Shown here: piece by piece, positions 17,961 to 27,772 of the stretch
Layout of the letters: each line of letters opens with the position of its first letter
Numbering within the stretch: position 1 is the stretch's first letter
From: Paracoccaceae bacterium
GTDB taxonomy: Bacteria > Pseudomonadota > Alphaproteobacteria > Rhodobacterales > Rhodobacteraceae
Direction of reading: 5' to 3'
DNA length: 45,706 nucleotides
NCBI GenBank assembly: GCA_947453525.1
Contig: CANGHD010000009.1
Location: 1-45,706, forward strand
The notes under the pieces: model-generated
Databases searched by the model: none
What the model saw: the letters and a program-made list of their open reading frames with translations, nothing else
Told to the model about the DNA's origin: nothing
Translations under genes and position numbers: made by a program

Positions 17961-17987
17961 CCAAGATTTTTCGCCGAAAGATCTTGG
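17961..17987. terminator. Bidirectional hairpin between the cyclodeaminase-like gene and glpR
   Basis: CCAAGATTTTTC and GAAAGATCTTGG pair over 12 positions (one G-T) around a GCC loop. It lies between the two convergent stop codons (17957 and 18006). The symmetric stem could end transcripts from both sides. Confidence 0.65.
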
Positions 17988-18005
17988 ATGGCAGGCTTTG
18001 GGCCT

Positions 18006-18764
18006 TCAAGCAAGATGGACCGGCGTGCCCCAGTTTTCGCATTTCGCGGCGAGGTTGGCGGGCAGCGGTGCATCCGTGTAAAGGCCGGTAAGGTCGGCCA
18101 ATGAGGACAGTCTGGCCGGCGCGCTGCACAAGAACTTCGACTGGTCGGCCACAAGGAAGGTCTGGCGCGATTGCGCGATGATGGCCTTGGAGACGCGCAC
18201 CTCGGCCAGATCGAAGTCGAGGATATCGCCGTCGGCGTCGATCGAGGAACAGCCGATCACGGCGTAGTCGACCTTGAACTGGCTGAAGAACTGGGTCGTC
18301 AACTCGCCCACCAGCCCGCCATCCGACCGCCGCAACGAGCCTCCGGCCAGCACGACCTCGCATCCCGCATTGGCCATCAGCGTGTTGGCGACATTCATGT
18401 TGTTGGTGAAGACGGTGATGTTGGTGTGGCGCAAAAGCTCGCGCGCGACGGCTTCGGTCGTGGTGCCGAGGTTCAGGATGATCGAGCAGTTGTTGGGGAT
18501 GGCTGCGGCACAGGCACGGCCGATGGCAGCCTTGGCGGCCTCGTTCGTGCGGCGGCGCAGCTCGTAACCTTGGTTGCCGACACCGGTGCGCAGGATGGCC
18601 CCGCCATGGACGCGGTCCATCAAGCCGGCATCGGCGAGATGGGACAGGTCGCGGCGGATGGTTTGCAGGGTGACCGCGAATTTCCGGGACAGGTGGTCCA
18701 CCGTGACGCGACCTTCGCAGCGGGCGATGTCCAAAATCTCACTTTGCCGAAAACTCAGTACCAA
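18006..18764 (-). CDS. glpR: DeoR-family repressor, probable glycerol regulon regulator GlpR
   Basis: The protein is 252 residues from the TTG at 18764, the same length as E. coli GlpR. It has the DeoR winged-helix signature (SFRQSEILDIARCEGRVTV, then TLQTIRRDLSHLADAGLMDRVHGGA) and a C-terminal DeoR sensor domain with NLGTTTEAVARELL, VVLAGGSLRRSDGGLVG and VADQSKF. The frame can start from a GTG at 18815, but those 17 codons are AT-rich and unlike coding DNA here. AGGGG lies about 7 bp before the TTG. Divergence from glpK supports control of glycerol metabolism with glycerol-3-phosphate as likely effector. Confidence 0.85.
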   Translation of the reverse strand: MVLSFRQSEILDIARCEGRVTVDHLSRKFAVTLQTIRRDLSHLADAGLMDRVHGGAILRTGVGNQGYELRRRTNEAAKAAIGRACAAAIPNNCSIILNLGTTTEAVARELLRHTNITVFTNNMNVANTLMANAGCEVVLAGGSLRRSDGGLVGELTTQFFSQFKVDYAVIGCSSIDADGDILDFDLAEVRVSKAIIAQSRQTFLVADQSKFLCSAPARLSSLADLTGLYTDAPLPANLAAKCENWGTPVHLA

Positions 18765-18941
18765 CCCATGGCCCCTATGATTGGAAAAACACTTTAAAAT
18801 GTATGTTTGTGACACGCGATCCGGAAATTGTCACGGGTCTTCTCTTTTTGCCGGTCCGCACCGCATCGGATTCGCCCGACAAAGTGGCTTCCGGGTCGCA
18901 GACTTCTCTGCCAATTTGCCAAGGAAAGCGGGGAGACGCGG
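18765..18941. promoter_or_regulatory. glpR-glpK divergent promoter region
   Basis: This 177-bp gap contains an AT-rich core (TTTAAAATG near 18794-18802). An inverted pair GTGAC (18809-18813) / GTCAC (18830-18834) with 16 bp between is a candidate operator. GGGGAGA about 6 bp before the glpK ATG is its ribosome site. No gene is seen. Confidence 0.4.
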
Positions 18942-20429
18942 ATGACCCATATTCTGGCGATTGATCAGGGCACCACTTCGACACGGGCGATTGTGTTTGA
19001 TGCGGGGCTGCGGCCCCTTGTCACGGCGCAGCGCGAGTTCGCGCAGCACTACCCCGCACCGGGCTGGGTGGAACATGAGCCGGAAGATTTGTGGACGACT
19101 GTGCTGCTGACGGTGCGCGAGGTTCTGGCGCGCACCGGGGTGATTCCGGCGGCCATCGGCATCACCAACCAGCGCGAGACAACGGTGCTGTGGGACCGCG
19201 AGACCGGGGAGCCCCTGCACCGGGCGATCGTCTGGCAGGACCGGCGCACGGCGGCTCTGTGCGAGGCGCTGCGGGCCGAGGGTCTGGGGCCCTTGGTGAC
19301 CGAGCGGACCGGGTTGCTGCTGGACCCCTATTTCTCGGCCACCAAGGTCAAATGGGTGCTGGATCATGTGCCGGGCGCGCGGGACCGGGCAAGGGCGGGC
19401 AAGCTGGCGTTTGGCACGGTGGACAGCTTTCTGATCTGGCGGCTGACCGGGGGCAAGGTTCATGCGACCGACGCCACCAACGCGGCACGGACGATGCTGT
19501 ATGACATCGGGCAGAACCGCTGGGATGCCGAAATCTGTGCCGCCTTGGACATTCCTTTGGCGATCCTGCCCGAGGTGCGCGATTGCGCGGACGATTTCGG
19601 GATGACCGATCCGGCGCTGTTCGGCGTGGCGATCCCGATCGCCGGCGTGGCCGGGGATCAGCAGGCGGCGACGGTTGGACAGGCGTGTTTCCAGCCGGGG
19701 ATGATGAAAAGCACCTATGGCACCGGATGCTTTGCGCTGCTCAACACCGGAACAGCGCGGGTCGCCTCGCGTCACCGGATGCTGACGACGATTGCCTACC
19801 GGCTGCGGGGGCAGACGACCTATGCGCTGGAGGGGTCGATCTTCGTGGCCGGGGCCGTGGTGCAATGGCTGCGCGACGGGTTGCAGATCATCCACACGGC
19901 AGGCGAGACCCAAGGGCTGGCCGAGGCGGCGGATGCGGCGCAGGGCGTGGTGCTGGTGCCTGCCTTCACCGGCCTTGGCGCGCCCTATTGGCAGCCGGAC
20001 TGTCGGGGGGCTGTGTTCGGCCTGACGCGAAACTCTGGCCCGGCCGAGATGGCGCGGGCGGCTTTGGAGAGCGTGGGGTTTCAGACCCGCGATCTTTTGG
20101 AGGCGATGCGGGCGGATTGGCAGGAGGCCGGCGCGGTGGCGGGAGGTGGTGTGCTGCGGGTGGATGGCGGGATGACGGCCTCGGCCTGGGCCATGCAGTT
20201 TCTGGCGGATGTGACGCAGGCGCCGGTGGACCGGCCTGTGATCACCGAGACGACGGCCTTGGGCGCCGCCTATCTGGCTGGGCTGGGGCGCGGGTTGTGT
20301 CCGGAGCCTGCGGAGTTTGCGCAAAGCTGGGCGCTGGACCGGCGGTTTGAACCGGCGATGGCGCAGCGCGAAGCGGATGCGAAATACGCGCGCTGGCGGC
20401 GGGCGGTGGATGCGACGATGGCGTTTTGA
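18942..20429 (+). CDS. glpK: Glycerol kinase
   Basis: This 495-residue FGGY-family kinase phosphorylates glycerol to sn-glycerol-3-phosphate. It begins [17 protein letters not shown] (phosphate-binding loop). The substrate region is [48 protein letters not shown] and [14 protein letters not shown], and the C-terminal ATP-binding part includes [10 protein letters not shown]. The ATG at 18942 follows GGGGAGA; upstream sequence on this strand is regulatory. It is divergent from the DeoR-type regulator, and no glpD or glycerol transporter is adjacent. Confidence 0.96.
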   Translation: MTHILAIDQGTTSTRAIVFDAGLRPLVTAQREFAQHYPAPGWVEHEPEDLWTTVLLTVREVLARTGVIPAAIGITNQRETTVLWDRETGEPLHRAIVWQDRRTAALCEALRAEGLGPLVTERTGLLLDPYFSATKVKWVLDHVPGARDRARAGKLAFGTVDSFLIWRLTGGKVHATDATNAARTMLYDIGQNRWDAEICAALDIPLAILPEVRDCADDFGMTDPALFGVAIPIAGVAGDQQAATVGQACFQPGMMKSTYGTGCFALLNTGTARVASRHRMLTTIAYRLRGQTTYALEGSIFVAGAVVQWLRDGLQIIHTAGETQGLAEAADAAQGVVLVPAFTGLGAPYWQPDCRGAVFGLTRNSGPAEMARAALESVGFQTRDLLEAMRADWQEAGAVAGGGVLRVDGGMTASAWAMQFLADVTQAPVDRPVITETTALGAAYLAGLGRGLCPEPAEFAQSWALDRRFEPAMAQREADAKYARWRRAVDATMAF

Positions 20430-20484
20430 TCAGGGCGGCTTGCGGCGCCGGAGCGCGGCCTGACGCGCTGGCGGGCAGGCCAAA

Positions 20485-20513
20485 GCGGCAAGGTTTTGCG
20501 GCCCGCTTGCCGC
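20485..20513 (+). terminator. Possible hairpin after glpK
   Basis: GCGGCAAG (20485-20492) and CTTGCCGC (20506-20513) form an 8-bp stem with a 13-nt loop about 55 bp after the glpK stop. No T run follows, so the call is weak. Confidence 0.3.
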
Positions 20514-20610
20514 GACCTTGACGTGGCTCCGGGGCGGGGGCTACCCTTGACGTGACGGCGCCAGAGTGTTGAACGTGCCGGGTTATGGGGCATTGGAGCG
20601 CCGGATCGAC

Positions 20611-21360
20611 ATGTCAGGCCATGGGTTGGCACGTTGCGTGACGCTGCTGGTCCTGCTGGGTCTTGCCGGTGCAACCGCGCTGAGCGCCAACACCTCGGCG
20701 CGGCCTGTCACCGATGCGGAGGCCGCGCGTTTTCAGGGCGTTGGGGTGTTGTATGTCGAAGGCAGGAACGTGTGCAGCGTCGAACTGATCTCGGCCACTG
20801 AAGCGACGACGGCGGGCCATTGCGTCTATAGCCGCAGAAAACAGCTCCATAGCCCATCGGCCGGCATGGAAGTGGTGTTCGGGCAGCGCGACGGCAGCCG
20901 GTCCGCTGTGCGGGGCGTGCGCGCCGTGGCGGTTCTGCCGGGGTTCACGGCGCCGGGGCCGCGCGTTGCGATTGATACGATGCCCTGGGACATAGCCCTT
21001 TTGTCGCTGGACGCGCCGGTGACGCCGGACGAAGCCCAGCCGTTCCGGCTGATCGACTGGCTGGAACCGCGCGGGGACTCTGTCGATATCATAGGCTACG
21101 AGCATGTGATGCCGGATCACCCGATGATCCGCCAAGGGTGTCTGGTCACCGGCAGCGGCCGGGGCGTCGTGGTTGCCACGTGCAAGGTGGTGGGGGGCAT
21201 TTCGGGTGCGCCGGTCGTGTTGAGCCTGGATCCGGTCTATCCGCCAATCCTTGTGGCGGAAGTGTCGTCGCGGGGGACGGCTGAAGACGGGGTTGAACTG
21301 GCCTTCGCCGTGCCGATTGCACGGCATCTTGCTGCGCTGCGCGCGCAGGTTGACCGGTGA
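20611..21360 (+). CDS. Secreted trypsin-like serine protease
   Basis: The 249-residue protein starts with a signal peptide (hydrophobic stretch CVTLLVLLGLAGATALSA, cleavage near residue 26-30). It carries the chymotrypsin-fold triad: His70 in TAGHC, Asp127 in PWDIALLSL and Ser198 in GGISGAPVV. Cys55/Cys71 flank the histidine and Cys177/Cys191 lie near the active serine, both placed for the usual disulfides. It should act in the periplasm or outside the cell. The ATG at 20611 begins the signal sequence; an in-frame start at 20566 would add 15 residues. It stands alone between glpK and tRNA-Pro, and its natural substrate is unknown. Confidence 0.85.
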   Translation: MSGHGLARCVTLLVLLGLAGATALSANTSARPVTDAEAARFQGVGVLYVEGRNVCSVELISATEATTAGHCVYSRRKQLHSPSAGMEVVFGQRDGSRSAVRGVRAVAVLPGFTAPGPRVAIDTMPWDIALLSLDAPVTPDEAQPFRLIDWLEPRGDSVDIIGYEHVMPDHPMIRQGCLVTGSGRGVVVATCKVVGGISGAPVVLSLDPVYPPILVAEVSSRGTAEDGVELAFAVPIARHLAALRAQVDR

Positions 21361-21491
21361 GCGGCGGGCGGGCCGTCGAGGATCAACAGCCGAGGCGCGG
21401 GGCGTGGTTGCAGGACCGGGGCCACACAGGCCGATACCTGTCGTGGCTTGGCAAGGCGGCCCAAACTCAGGATCACGATAGTTCGGGACAT

Positions 21492-21568
21492 TGGTCGGAG
21501 CGAGAGGATTCGAACCTCCGACCCCCTGCTCCCGAAGCAGGTGCGCTACCAGACTGCGCTACGCTCCG
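21492..21568 (-). tRNA. tRNA-Pro (anticodon CGG)
   Basis: The minus strand folds into a complete cloverleaf: acceptor CGGAGCG/CGCTCCG with discriminator A, a D arm with TGGTA, anticodon stem CCTGC/GCAGG around loop TTCGGGA (anticodon CGG, followed by G37 as in proline tRNAs), and a T arm with TTCGAAT. CCA is encoded at 21494-21492. It reads codon CCG, common in this GC-rich genome. Confidence 0.96.
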
Positions 21569-21645
21569 ACCGTGGCGGGGAAGTACCGCGTGGCGGTGGG
21601 GTTTGCAAGGGGGCGCGGCGGCGGCGTGGCGGGATTCTGTAGGGG

Positions 21646-22638
21646 TCAGGAAGGATCGGTGCGCTCGCGCGCCTTGGCGGCCCGGCTGTCGAAGAATTTG
21701 AGCCATGCGGACGAGCGGGGTTGCAGGCCAAGGTCGAATTCGGCGCGCGTCTCGGTAACGGGCCTCGTGGCGGAGACGGCGGGCGTGCCCTCACGCAGGA
21801 CGATGTAAATCCCGGAGGCGATGATGATGACGGTGCCGACCAGTGTCCAGAGGTCGCTTTTCTCATGAAAGATCAGCGCGCCGAAGATCGAGGCCCAGAT
21901 GATCTGGCTGTATTGCATCGGCGCCACGATGGCGGCCTGCGCGCGGCGGTAGGCGGCGATGGAGATCACACCGGCGATGAAGCCCAGCGTCGACATGGCG
22001 GCGAGAAGCCCAAGGTGGTTGATCGGCAGGGGCTGGTAGACGAAGGGCAGGGCTATGCCCGCCACCACGGTGTTGGCGATCATCGGATAGAGCATGATGA
22101 CGACCGAGCGTTCGGATTGCCCGGTCATCCGCACCAGAACCGAGTTGATCGCGAAGATCACCGCCGCACCGATCGCCGCCAGATGGCCGAGCCCCAGATG
22201 CGATTGGCCGGGGCGCAGCACGACGATGACGCCGAGCAGGCCCACGACTATGGCAATGCCCCGGTGCAGGCCGACCTTCTCGCCCAGCATGGGGATGGCG
22301 AAGAGGGTGATGAGCAGGGGGGAGGCGAAGAAGATCGGATAGGCCTCACTCATCGGCAGTTTGGCGAAGGCGTAAAAGCCGCAGAGCGCGTTGATGACGA
22401 CGAGGCCGGAGCGCAGCAGGGTCATGACAGGCTTGCGCGGGATCAGGTTGCCCTCGGACCGGTCGGTCATCAGCATGAGGGCGACGAGCGGAAAGCCGAA
22501 CAGGCTGGAGAAGAAGATGTTCTGAAACGGGCTGTAGCTGGCGCCCATGAATTTCACGATGGCATCCGACGTGGCGTAAATGCCGAAGGACAGCAGCGCC
22601 AGAAGTGCTCCGTTGAGGCTCGATTGCGGGGCCGGCAT
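21646..22638 (-). CDS. EamA/DMT-superfamily transporter, copy 4
   Basis: The 330-residue membrane protein has ten predicted helices in two EamA repeats and a hydrophilic C-terminal tail of about 45 residues. FGIYATSDAIVKFMG lies in helix 1, ANPLL-type SPLLITLFAIPMLGEKVG ends repeat one, and YRRAQAAIVAPMQYSQIIWASIFG marks repeat two. The start MPAPQSS (22638) is chosen; the frame is open 18 codons further up. It is followed in genome order by a close relative on the same strand (copy 5), with an 82-bp gap. The substrate is unknown. Confidence 0.9.
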   Translation of the reverse strand: MPAPQSSLNGALLALLSFGIYATSDAIVKFMGASYSPFQNIFFSSLFGFPLVALMLMTDRSEGNLIPRKPVMTLLRSGLVVINALCGFYAFAKLPMSEAYPIFFASPLLITLFAIPMLGEKVGLHRGIAIVVGLLGVIVVLRPGQSHLGLGHLAAIGAAVIFAINSVLVRMTGQSERSVVIMLYPMIANTVVAGIALPFVYQPLPINHLGLLAAMSTLGFIAGVISIAAYRRAQAAIVAPMQYSQIIWASIFGALIFHEKSDLWTLVGTVIIIASGIYIVLREGTPAVSATRPVTETRAEFDLGLQPRSSAWLKFFDSRAAKARERTDPS

Positions 22639-22720
22639 GGAAGACCTGATGTTCGGGGATGGGCGGATTGCCTCTGCAGGGCCTGCGGCCAAACAGGGCG
22701 GAGTTCAAGGGTAAAAGGCT

Positions 22721-23602
22721 TTACGCCATGGATTTGACGGACGGCCTGCGCCCGGCCGCGAACAGAAGCATCAGTCCTGCGGCGATGATGACGCCGATGC
22801 CAAGGGCGGTGGCGAGCGAGGGCCGCTCTCCCCAGAAGAGCAGGCCGAGAGCGCTGGCCCACATGATCTGGCTGTATTGCATGGGCGCGACGACAATGGC
22901 CGGCGCGGCACGATAGGCCGCTATGATGAAAAGGCCGCCGGCGGTGCCGAGAAAGCCCATCAGCAGGCCAATCTGCCAGTCATGCAGCGACAGGGGATGC
23001 CAGACGAAGGGCATGATCGCCCCGGCCCCGATGGCCTGGACCAGCACAGGATAGAACAGGATGACGCCCGACTTCTCGCGATGTCCGATCTTGCGCAAGA
23101 GCAACGAGTTCAGCGCACCGGTCACGGCGCCGCAGATGGCTGTCAGGTGGGCCAGTTGGAAATGCGTGGTGCCCGGTTGCAGGGCGATCAGCACACCGCC
23201 GAAGCCGAGAAGGATGATCATGCCGCGGACCGGGTCAATCGGCTCGCCCAGCAGGGGCCAGGCGAGCAGGGTGATGATCAGCGGCATGGTGAAGAAGATG
23301 GCGTAGCATTGCGCCAGCGGCAGGTGGGTGAAGGTATAGGTGACAAAGCCACTGCCAAAGAGCGTGATCAGCACGCGCGCTGCCGTCAGCCAGGGCAGGG
23401 CGGGTTTCAGGCTGGCCTTGCGATCCATCCAGAAGATCTGGCCGAGCACGAAGGGCAAGGTGCAGACGGCGGCGAAGAACATGACCTGAAACGAATTCAG
23501 GTCCTGCCCAAGCGCCTTGATCGACACATCGGAACAGGCATAGGCGCAAAATGCCGCCAGCGACAAAAGTGCGCCGCGCAGGGGGGTGGGGGACGTGGAC
23601 AT
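22721..23602 (-). CDS. EamA/DMT-superfamily transporter, copy 5
   Basis: The 293-residue membrane protein is a sister of copy 4. AAYRAAPAIVVAPMQYSQIMWASALG closely matches that protein's second-repeat motif, and AFCAYACSDVSIKALG corresponds to its first helix. It ends in a short basic tail. It is transcribed first, ahead of copy 4, and is separated from leuB by a strong hairpin, so the pair is probably an independent unit. The substrate is unknown. Confidence 0.9.
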   Translation of the reverse strand: MSTSPTPLRGALLSLAAFCAYACSDVSIKALGQDLNSFQVMFFAAVCTLPFVLGQIFWMDRKASLKPALPWLTAARVLITLFGSGFVTYTFTHLPLAQCYAIFFTMPLIITLLAWPLLGEPIDPVRGMIILLGFGGVLIALQPGTTHFQLAHLTAICGAVTGALNSLLLRKIGHREKSGVILFYPVLVQAIGAGAIMPFVWHPLSLHDWQIGLLMGFLGTAGGLFIIAAYRAAPAIVVAPMQYSQIMWASALGLLFWGERPSLATALGIGVIIAAGLMLLFAAGRRPSVKSMA

Positions 23603-23632
23603 GCCTTGGTATGCAGGCCAATTGTAAAGAAT

Positions 23633-23659
23633 ACGCGTCCGTGACCGTCACGGACGCGT
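23633..23659 (-). terminator. Rho-independent terminator after leuB
   Basis: ACGCGTCCGTGA and TCACGGACGCGT form a perfect 12-bp stem with a CCG loop, 37 bp past the leuB stop. On the minus strand ATTCTTT follows, and on the plus strand a T5 run follows, so it may act in both directions. It separates leuB from the EamA pair. Confidence 0.75.
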
Positions 23660-23696
23660 CGTTTTTCCTGAAAACATCACCGGAAGGCGAATGGGC

Positions 23697-24803
23697 TTAA
23701 AGGCTGGCGTCGAGTGCCGCGATGACGGCGTCGCCCATCTGGCTGGTCGAGACCGGAGTGCCACCCTCGGGGCCCATCAGATCGGCGGTGCGAACGCCAT
23801 CGGCGAGGACTTTTTCCACGGCCTTCTCGACGCGGGTCGCCTCGTCACCGAGGTCAAAGGAGTAGCGCAGCGCCATGGCGAAGGACAGGATGCAGGCGAT
23901 CGGGTTGGCTTTGCCGGTGCCGGCGATGTCGGGGGCGGAGCCATGGACGGGTTCATACAGCGCCTTCGGGCGGCCGTTGGCTTGCGGCAGGCCGAGGCTT
24001 GCCGACGGGAGCATCCCCAACGAGCCGGTCAGCATGGCAGCCATGTCGGACAGTAGGTCGCCGAACAGGTTGTCGGTCACGATGACGTCGAACTGCTTGG
24101 GCCAGCGGCACAGCTGCATGGCGCCCGCGTCGGCGTACATATGGGTCAGGGCGACGTCGGGATATTCCTTGTCGTGGATTTCCTGCACCACGTCGCGCCA
24201 CAGGATGCCGGATTCCATGACGTTGGCCTTCTCCATCGAGCAGACCTTGTTGGAGCGCTTGCGGGCGAGTTCGAAAGCACTGCGGGCGACGCGGGCGATT
24301 TCGGATTCGGTGTAGCGCTGAGTGTTGATGCCGACCCGCTCGTTGCCTTCCACGAAAATCCCGCGCGGTTCGCCGAAATAGACGCCCGAGGTCAGTTCGC
24401 GGACGATGACGATATCGAGGCCTGAGACGACCTCTTTCTTGAGGCTGGAGAAATCGGCCAAGGCGTCAAAGCACTGGGCGGGGCGCAGGTTGGAGAAGAG
24501 GTCCATCTCCTTGCGAAGGCGCAGAAGGCCGCGCTCGGGCTTCACCGAGAAATCCAGCTTGTCGTATTTCGGGCCGCCGACGGCACCCAGCAGAACGCAG
24601 TCGGCCTCTTGCGCCTTGGCCATGGTGGCATCGGTCAGGGGCGTGCCGTGGGCGTCATAGGCGCAGCCGCCGACGAGGTCTTCGGAGACATCAAAGCTGA
24701 TGCCGCGCTTGGCGTCGAACCAGGTGATGATCTTCTTGACCTCGGCCATGACTTCCGGGCCGATGCCGTCACCGGCGAGGATGAGGATTGAGGGATTGGC
24801 CAT
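23697..24803 (-). CDS. leuB: 3-isopropylmalate dehydrogenase
   Basis: This 368-residue cytosolic enzyme oxidises and decarboxylates 3-isopropylmalate to 2-ketoisocaproate using NAD+, the third step of leucine synthesis. It has the [11 protein letters not shown] start, the substrate-binding arginines around [14 protein letters not shown] and [15 protein letters not shown], the metal/substrate stretch [27 protein letters not shown], and the NAD-binding [18 protein letters not shown]. The ATG at 24803 has AGGAG about 8 bp upstream; a longer open frame beyond it is not coding-like. leuC and leuD lie about 7 kb further right on the same strand, with unrelated genes between. Confidence 0.97.
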   Translation of the reverse strand: MANPSILILAGDGIGPEVMAEVKKIITWFDAKRGISFDVSEDLVGGCAYDAHGTPLTDATMAKAQEADCVLLGAVGGPKYDKLDFSVKPERGLLRLRKEMDLFSNLRPAQCFDALADFSSLKKEVVSGLDIVIVRELTSGVYFGEPRGIFVEGNERVGINTQRYTESEIARVARSAFELARKRSNKVCSMEKANVMESGILWRDVVQEIHDKEYPDVALTHMYADAGAMQLCRWPKQFDVIVTDNLFGDLLSDMAAMLTGSLGMLPSASLGLPQANGRPKALYEPVHGSAPDIAGTGKANPIACILSFAMALRYSFDLGDEATRVEKAVEKVLADGVRTADLMGPEGGTPVSTSQMGDAVIAALDASL

Positions 24804-24988
24804 GGCGGGCTCCTGATAAATTGTCCGGGTTGGCCTAACGGGTGGGGCGCGCGGGGTCAAGGTGGCGATGGGCGCGGACCTGCCGATGCAGCACTTTGGC
24901 GGGGCGCGTTTCCGCTTGGCCGCCGCGTCGGGTTTGACGGAGGGGCCGGGCTGCCGGAAGCTGGGCCCATTCAGAGGGGGTTCGCGCC

Positions 24989-26614
24989 ATGTTGACACGC
25001 CGCCAGTTTCACAGCCGCCTGTTTGCAGCCCTTGCCGCTGCCGCCCTGCCCGTGCCGGGATTTGCGGCCAGCCGGGAGGCGGACCTGTACCTGAACCGGC
25101 TGAGCTTTGGCGCCACGCCGGAAGACCGTGCGGGGTTTGGCGGGCCTGTGGCCTGGCTGGAGGAGCAGCTTGCGCTTGCCGCAAGCGACCCCGGTCTGGA
25201 CAAGCGGCTGGCCAAGGCGCGGCTGCGCATCAGCTATGAGGCGGGCGGGGATGAGAACGGCCACAAATGGCGGGCCTTGGATGAGTTGCGGCCATTGGGG
25301 CTGGGCCGCGACCCGGCGGAGCTTTTGTACTGCATCGACTGGGAGCAGGGCATGGACTACGCCGAACGCGCCCGCCCGGCGAATGAGGTGGTGGCGGCCT
25401 CCATCATCCGGGCCGTGCACGCCAAGGCGCAACTGCGCGAGATGATGACGCAATTCTGGCATGACCATTTCAACGTGAACGCCCAGAAGGATGAATTCTG
25501 CGCGGCCTTCTTTGCCAGCCATGATGCCCTGATGCGCGAAAATGCCTTTGGCAATTTCCGGGTGCTGCTGGGCGGCGTCGCGCGGTCTCCGGCGATGCTG
25601 TACTATCTGAACAACGCCGACAGCCGCGCCTCTCCGGCCAATGAGAACTTCGCGCGGGAATTGCTGGAGTTGCACACTCTGGGCGCGGGGAACTATCTGA
25701 ATGACGTTTATGACAACTGGCATGTGGTGCCGAAGGGGCCGGACGGGATGGCCTTGGGCTATCTCGACCTCGATGTGTACGAGGTGGCGCGGGCCTTTAC
25801 CGGATGGTCGGTCGGGGATGGCCGCTATATTTCGGAAGGGGTGAATGCCGGAAAGACCGGGCGGTTTGAATATGTCGAGGCCTGGCATGACCCCTATCAG
25901 AAGCGGGTGCTGGGGGTGGAGTTCGATCCCAACCGCGCGCCCTTGGCGGATGGCGAGCAGGTGCTGGACATGCTGGCCGGCCATTCGGGGACGGCGCGGT
26001 TTGTCTGCAGCAAGATCGCACGGCGGCTGTTGCACGATCAGCCCGAAGCCGGGTTGGTGGAGGATTTGGCGGCGGTGTTTCTGGCGGCCAAGGACGCGCC
26101 GGACCAGATCGCGCAGGTGATCCGGTCCTTGGTGCTGGACCCGCGCTTTGCAAGGACCCCGCCGGGCAAGCTGCGACGGCCGTTCGAGGTTCTGGCGGGT
26201 TTGTACCGGGCGACCGGGGCAGAGGTGACGGGCACCGAGAACGCGCAGCAGTGGCAGTTGATGCGGGCGGGCTGGCGGCAGCATGAATACGGTCCGCCGA
26301 CCGGGCATCCAGATACGCTCGACAAATGGACGGGGGCCAGCAGTTTGAACCGGGTGGTGGACTTGGCACTTTACGCGCACGACGGGTGGTTTGGCGTGGC
26401 CTCGGTCGATTTCAGCGCTGCGCCGGGCGAAACTTTAGGCCAGTTCATCGCACGCTGGTCCGGGCGGTTTGGCGTCCCGGACACGGGGTTTGCGGCGGAG
26501 ATGGGGGTTGATCCGGCTGCCCCGATGACCGACCTGACTGAGGAGGAGAGGAATGGGCTCGCCTCCGCCTCGATCGCTTTCGCGGCACTGACGCCGCAAT
26601 TTCTGTTGCGTTAG
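24989..26614 (+). CDS. Tat-exported DUF1800 family protein
   Basis: The 541-residue protein begins [21 protein letters not shown], a twin-arginine signal (TRRQF, hydrophobic core, AxA-type site near residues 26-28). It continues with the DUF1800 landmarks [12 protein letters not shown] near 34-45, [30 protein letters not shown] and [12 protein letters not shown]1800 proteins usually sit beside DUF1501 proteins, as here, and have no established activity. AGAGGGGG precedes the ATG by 8 bp. The gap to the DUF1501 gene is 9 bp, so the two are one operon. The product is expected in the periplasm. Confidence 0.92.
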   Translation: MLTRRQFHSRLFAALAAAALPVPGFAASREADLYLNRLSFGATPEDRAGFGGPVAWLEEQLALAASDPGLDKRLAKARLRISYEAGGDENGHKWRALDELRPLGLGRDPAELLYCIDWEQGMDYAERARPANEVVAASIIRAVHAKAQLREMMTQFWHDHFNVNAQKDEFCAAFFASHDALMRENAFGNFRVLLGGVARSPAMLYYLNNADSRASPANENFARELLELHTLGAGNYLNDVYDNWHVVPKGPDGMALGYLDLDVYEVARAFTGWSVGDGRYISEGVNAGKTGRFEYVEAWHDPYQKRVLGVEFDPNRAPLADGEQVLDMLAGHSGTARFVCSKIARRLLHDQPEAGLVEDLAAVFLAAKDAPDQIAQVIRSLVLDPRFARTPPGKLRRPFEVLAGLYRATGAEVTGTENAQQWQLMRAGWRQHEYGPPTGHPDTLDKWTGASSLNRVVDLALYAHDGWFGVASVDFSAAPGETLGQFIARWSGRFGVPDTGFAAEMGVDPAAPMTDLTEEERNGLASASIAFAALTPQFLLR

Positions 26615-26623
26615 GGGGACCCG

Positions 26624-27772
26624 ATGGCACGAGACCCGATACTGGTGGTGGTGTTCCTGCGCGGCGGGGCGGATGGGTTGGGGCTGGTGTGTCCGTCAAC
26701 CGACGAGAACCTGATTGCGGCGCGGCCCGAGGACTTGCGCGTGTTACGTAAAGGCGACGCGGCGGGACGCAAGATCAGGCAGGATGTGGCGGATGTGGAG
26801 TTCCGCTTTCATCAGGCGCTGAAACCCTTTGGCGAATTGTATGAGGCGGGGGATTTGAGCCTGATCCACGCCTCGGGCCTGACGGAGGCGACGCGCAGCC
26901 ATTTTGACGCGGAGGCGCGGATCGAGCGGGGCATTCCGGGCGGGCAGCCGCCGGGGGACCCTTCGGGCTGGATCGGGCGGTGGTTGGCTGCGGCGGCACC
27001 GGAGGGGCCGATGCCGGCTTTGGCGGTGGGAACCGAGCAGCCTGCCAGTTTGCTGGGATCCAACGCGGCCGTATCGGAGATTCTGGGCGATCTGATTGTG
27101 GCGTCCGGGCATTGGCTGGCTCCGGCGGTGCGAGCGCGGCTTGCGTCGGGCTTTGGCGATCATGGGCCCTTGGCTGCACCGATGGAAGGGCTGTTGCACC
27201 TGTCGCGGATGGTGGGCGAACGGCTCTGGTCCGAGACGGATCAGGCCTTGCTGGAATACAAGCCGACAGTGGCCTATCCGGAAAACCCGCTGACGCCGTC
27301 CTTGATGACGGTGGCGCAGGCGATCAAGCAGGATATGGGGCTTCGGGTGGCGACGGTGGATTTCGACGGCTGGGATACCCATGTGGCGCAGACCGGGCAG
27401 TTTGCCGAGAAGGCCGGGTGGCTGGCAGGATCGGTCTTGGCGTTCTGGCGCGATCTGGGCAAGTTGCAGCAGGATGTCTCTCTGGTTGTGATGAGCGAGT
27501 TCGGGCGGCGGTTGCGGTCGAACTCGGCGGGCGGGACGGATCATGGGCGGGGCAATGTGATGTTCGTGCTGGGTCCACAGGCCAAGGGCGGGCGGATGGT
27601 GGGGCGCTGGCCGGGGCTGGCCAACGAGGTGCTGGAAGAGGGTGCCGATCTGGCCGTGGTTACCGACTACCGGACGGTCTTGTGCGAGGTTCTCGCCGGG
27701 CATATGGGGCTGGCCGATGTGGGCGCGGTGTTCCCCGGGTTCAAGCCGCAATCTTTGGGGCTGTGGGGTTAG
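26624..27772 (+). CDS. DUF1501 family protein lacking its own signal peptide
   Basis: The 382-residue protein begins directly with LVVVFLRGGADGLGLVCP, the alkaline-phosphatase/sulfatase-like fold start of DUF1501. RSHFDAEARIERG, DFDGWDTHVAQ, VMSEFGRRLRSNSAGGTDHGRG and the DHG metal-type motif follow. Many DUF1501 proteins carry an N-terminal Tat signal; this one has none, and AGGGGG just before the ATG supports this start. Since its partner DUF1800 has a Tat signal, the two may be exported as a folded complex. The stop overlaps the convergent LysR gene by 4 bp. Confidence 0.9.
   Translation: MARDPILVVVFLRGGADGLGLVCPSTDENLIAARPEDLRVLRKGDAAGRKIRQDVADVEFRFHQALKPFGELYEAGDLSLIHASGLTEATRSHFDAEARIERGIPGGQPPGDPSGWIGRWLAAAAPEGPMPALAVGTEQPASLLGSNAAVSEILGDLIVASGHWLAPAVRARLASGFGDHGPLAAPMEGLLHLSRMVGERLWSETDQALLEYKPTVAYPENPLTPSLMTVAQAIKQDMGLRVATVDFDGWDTHVAQTGQFAEKAGWLAGSVLAFWRDLGKLQQDVSLVVMSEFGRRLRSNSAGGTDHGRGNVMFVLGPQAKGGRMVGRWPGLANEVLEEGADLAVVTDYRTVLCEVLAGHMGLADVGAVFPGFKPQSLGLWG

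Noticed and set aside
18831-20324. 497-codon minus-strand frame opposite glpK
   Set aside because: It is a reverse-frame shadow of a clear glycerol kinase.
21491-21808. Plus-strand ORF beginning MVGARGFEPPTPCSRSR
   Set aside because: This is the classic false ORF read across the complement of a tRNA gene.
24804-25184. N-terminal extension of leuB
   Set aside because: Composition is non-coding, it runs into the divergent DUF1800 gene, and the family start at 24803 has a good ribosome site.
24971-26380. 469-codon minus-strand frame opposite the DUF1800 gene
   Set aside because: It is a shadow frame; the plus strand encodes a full DUF1800 protein with a Tat signal.
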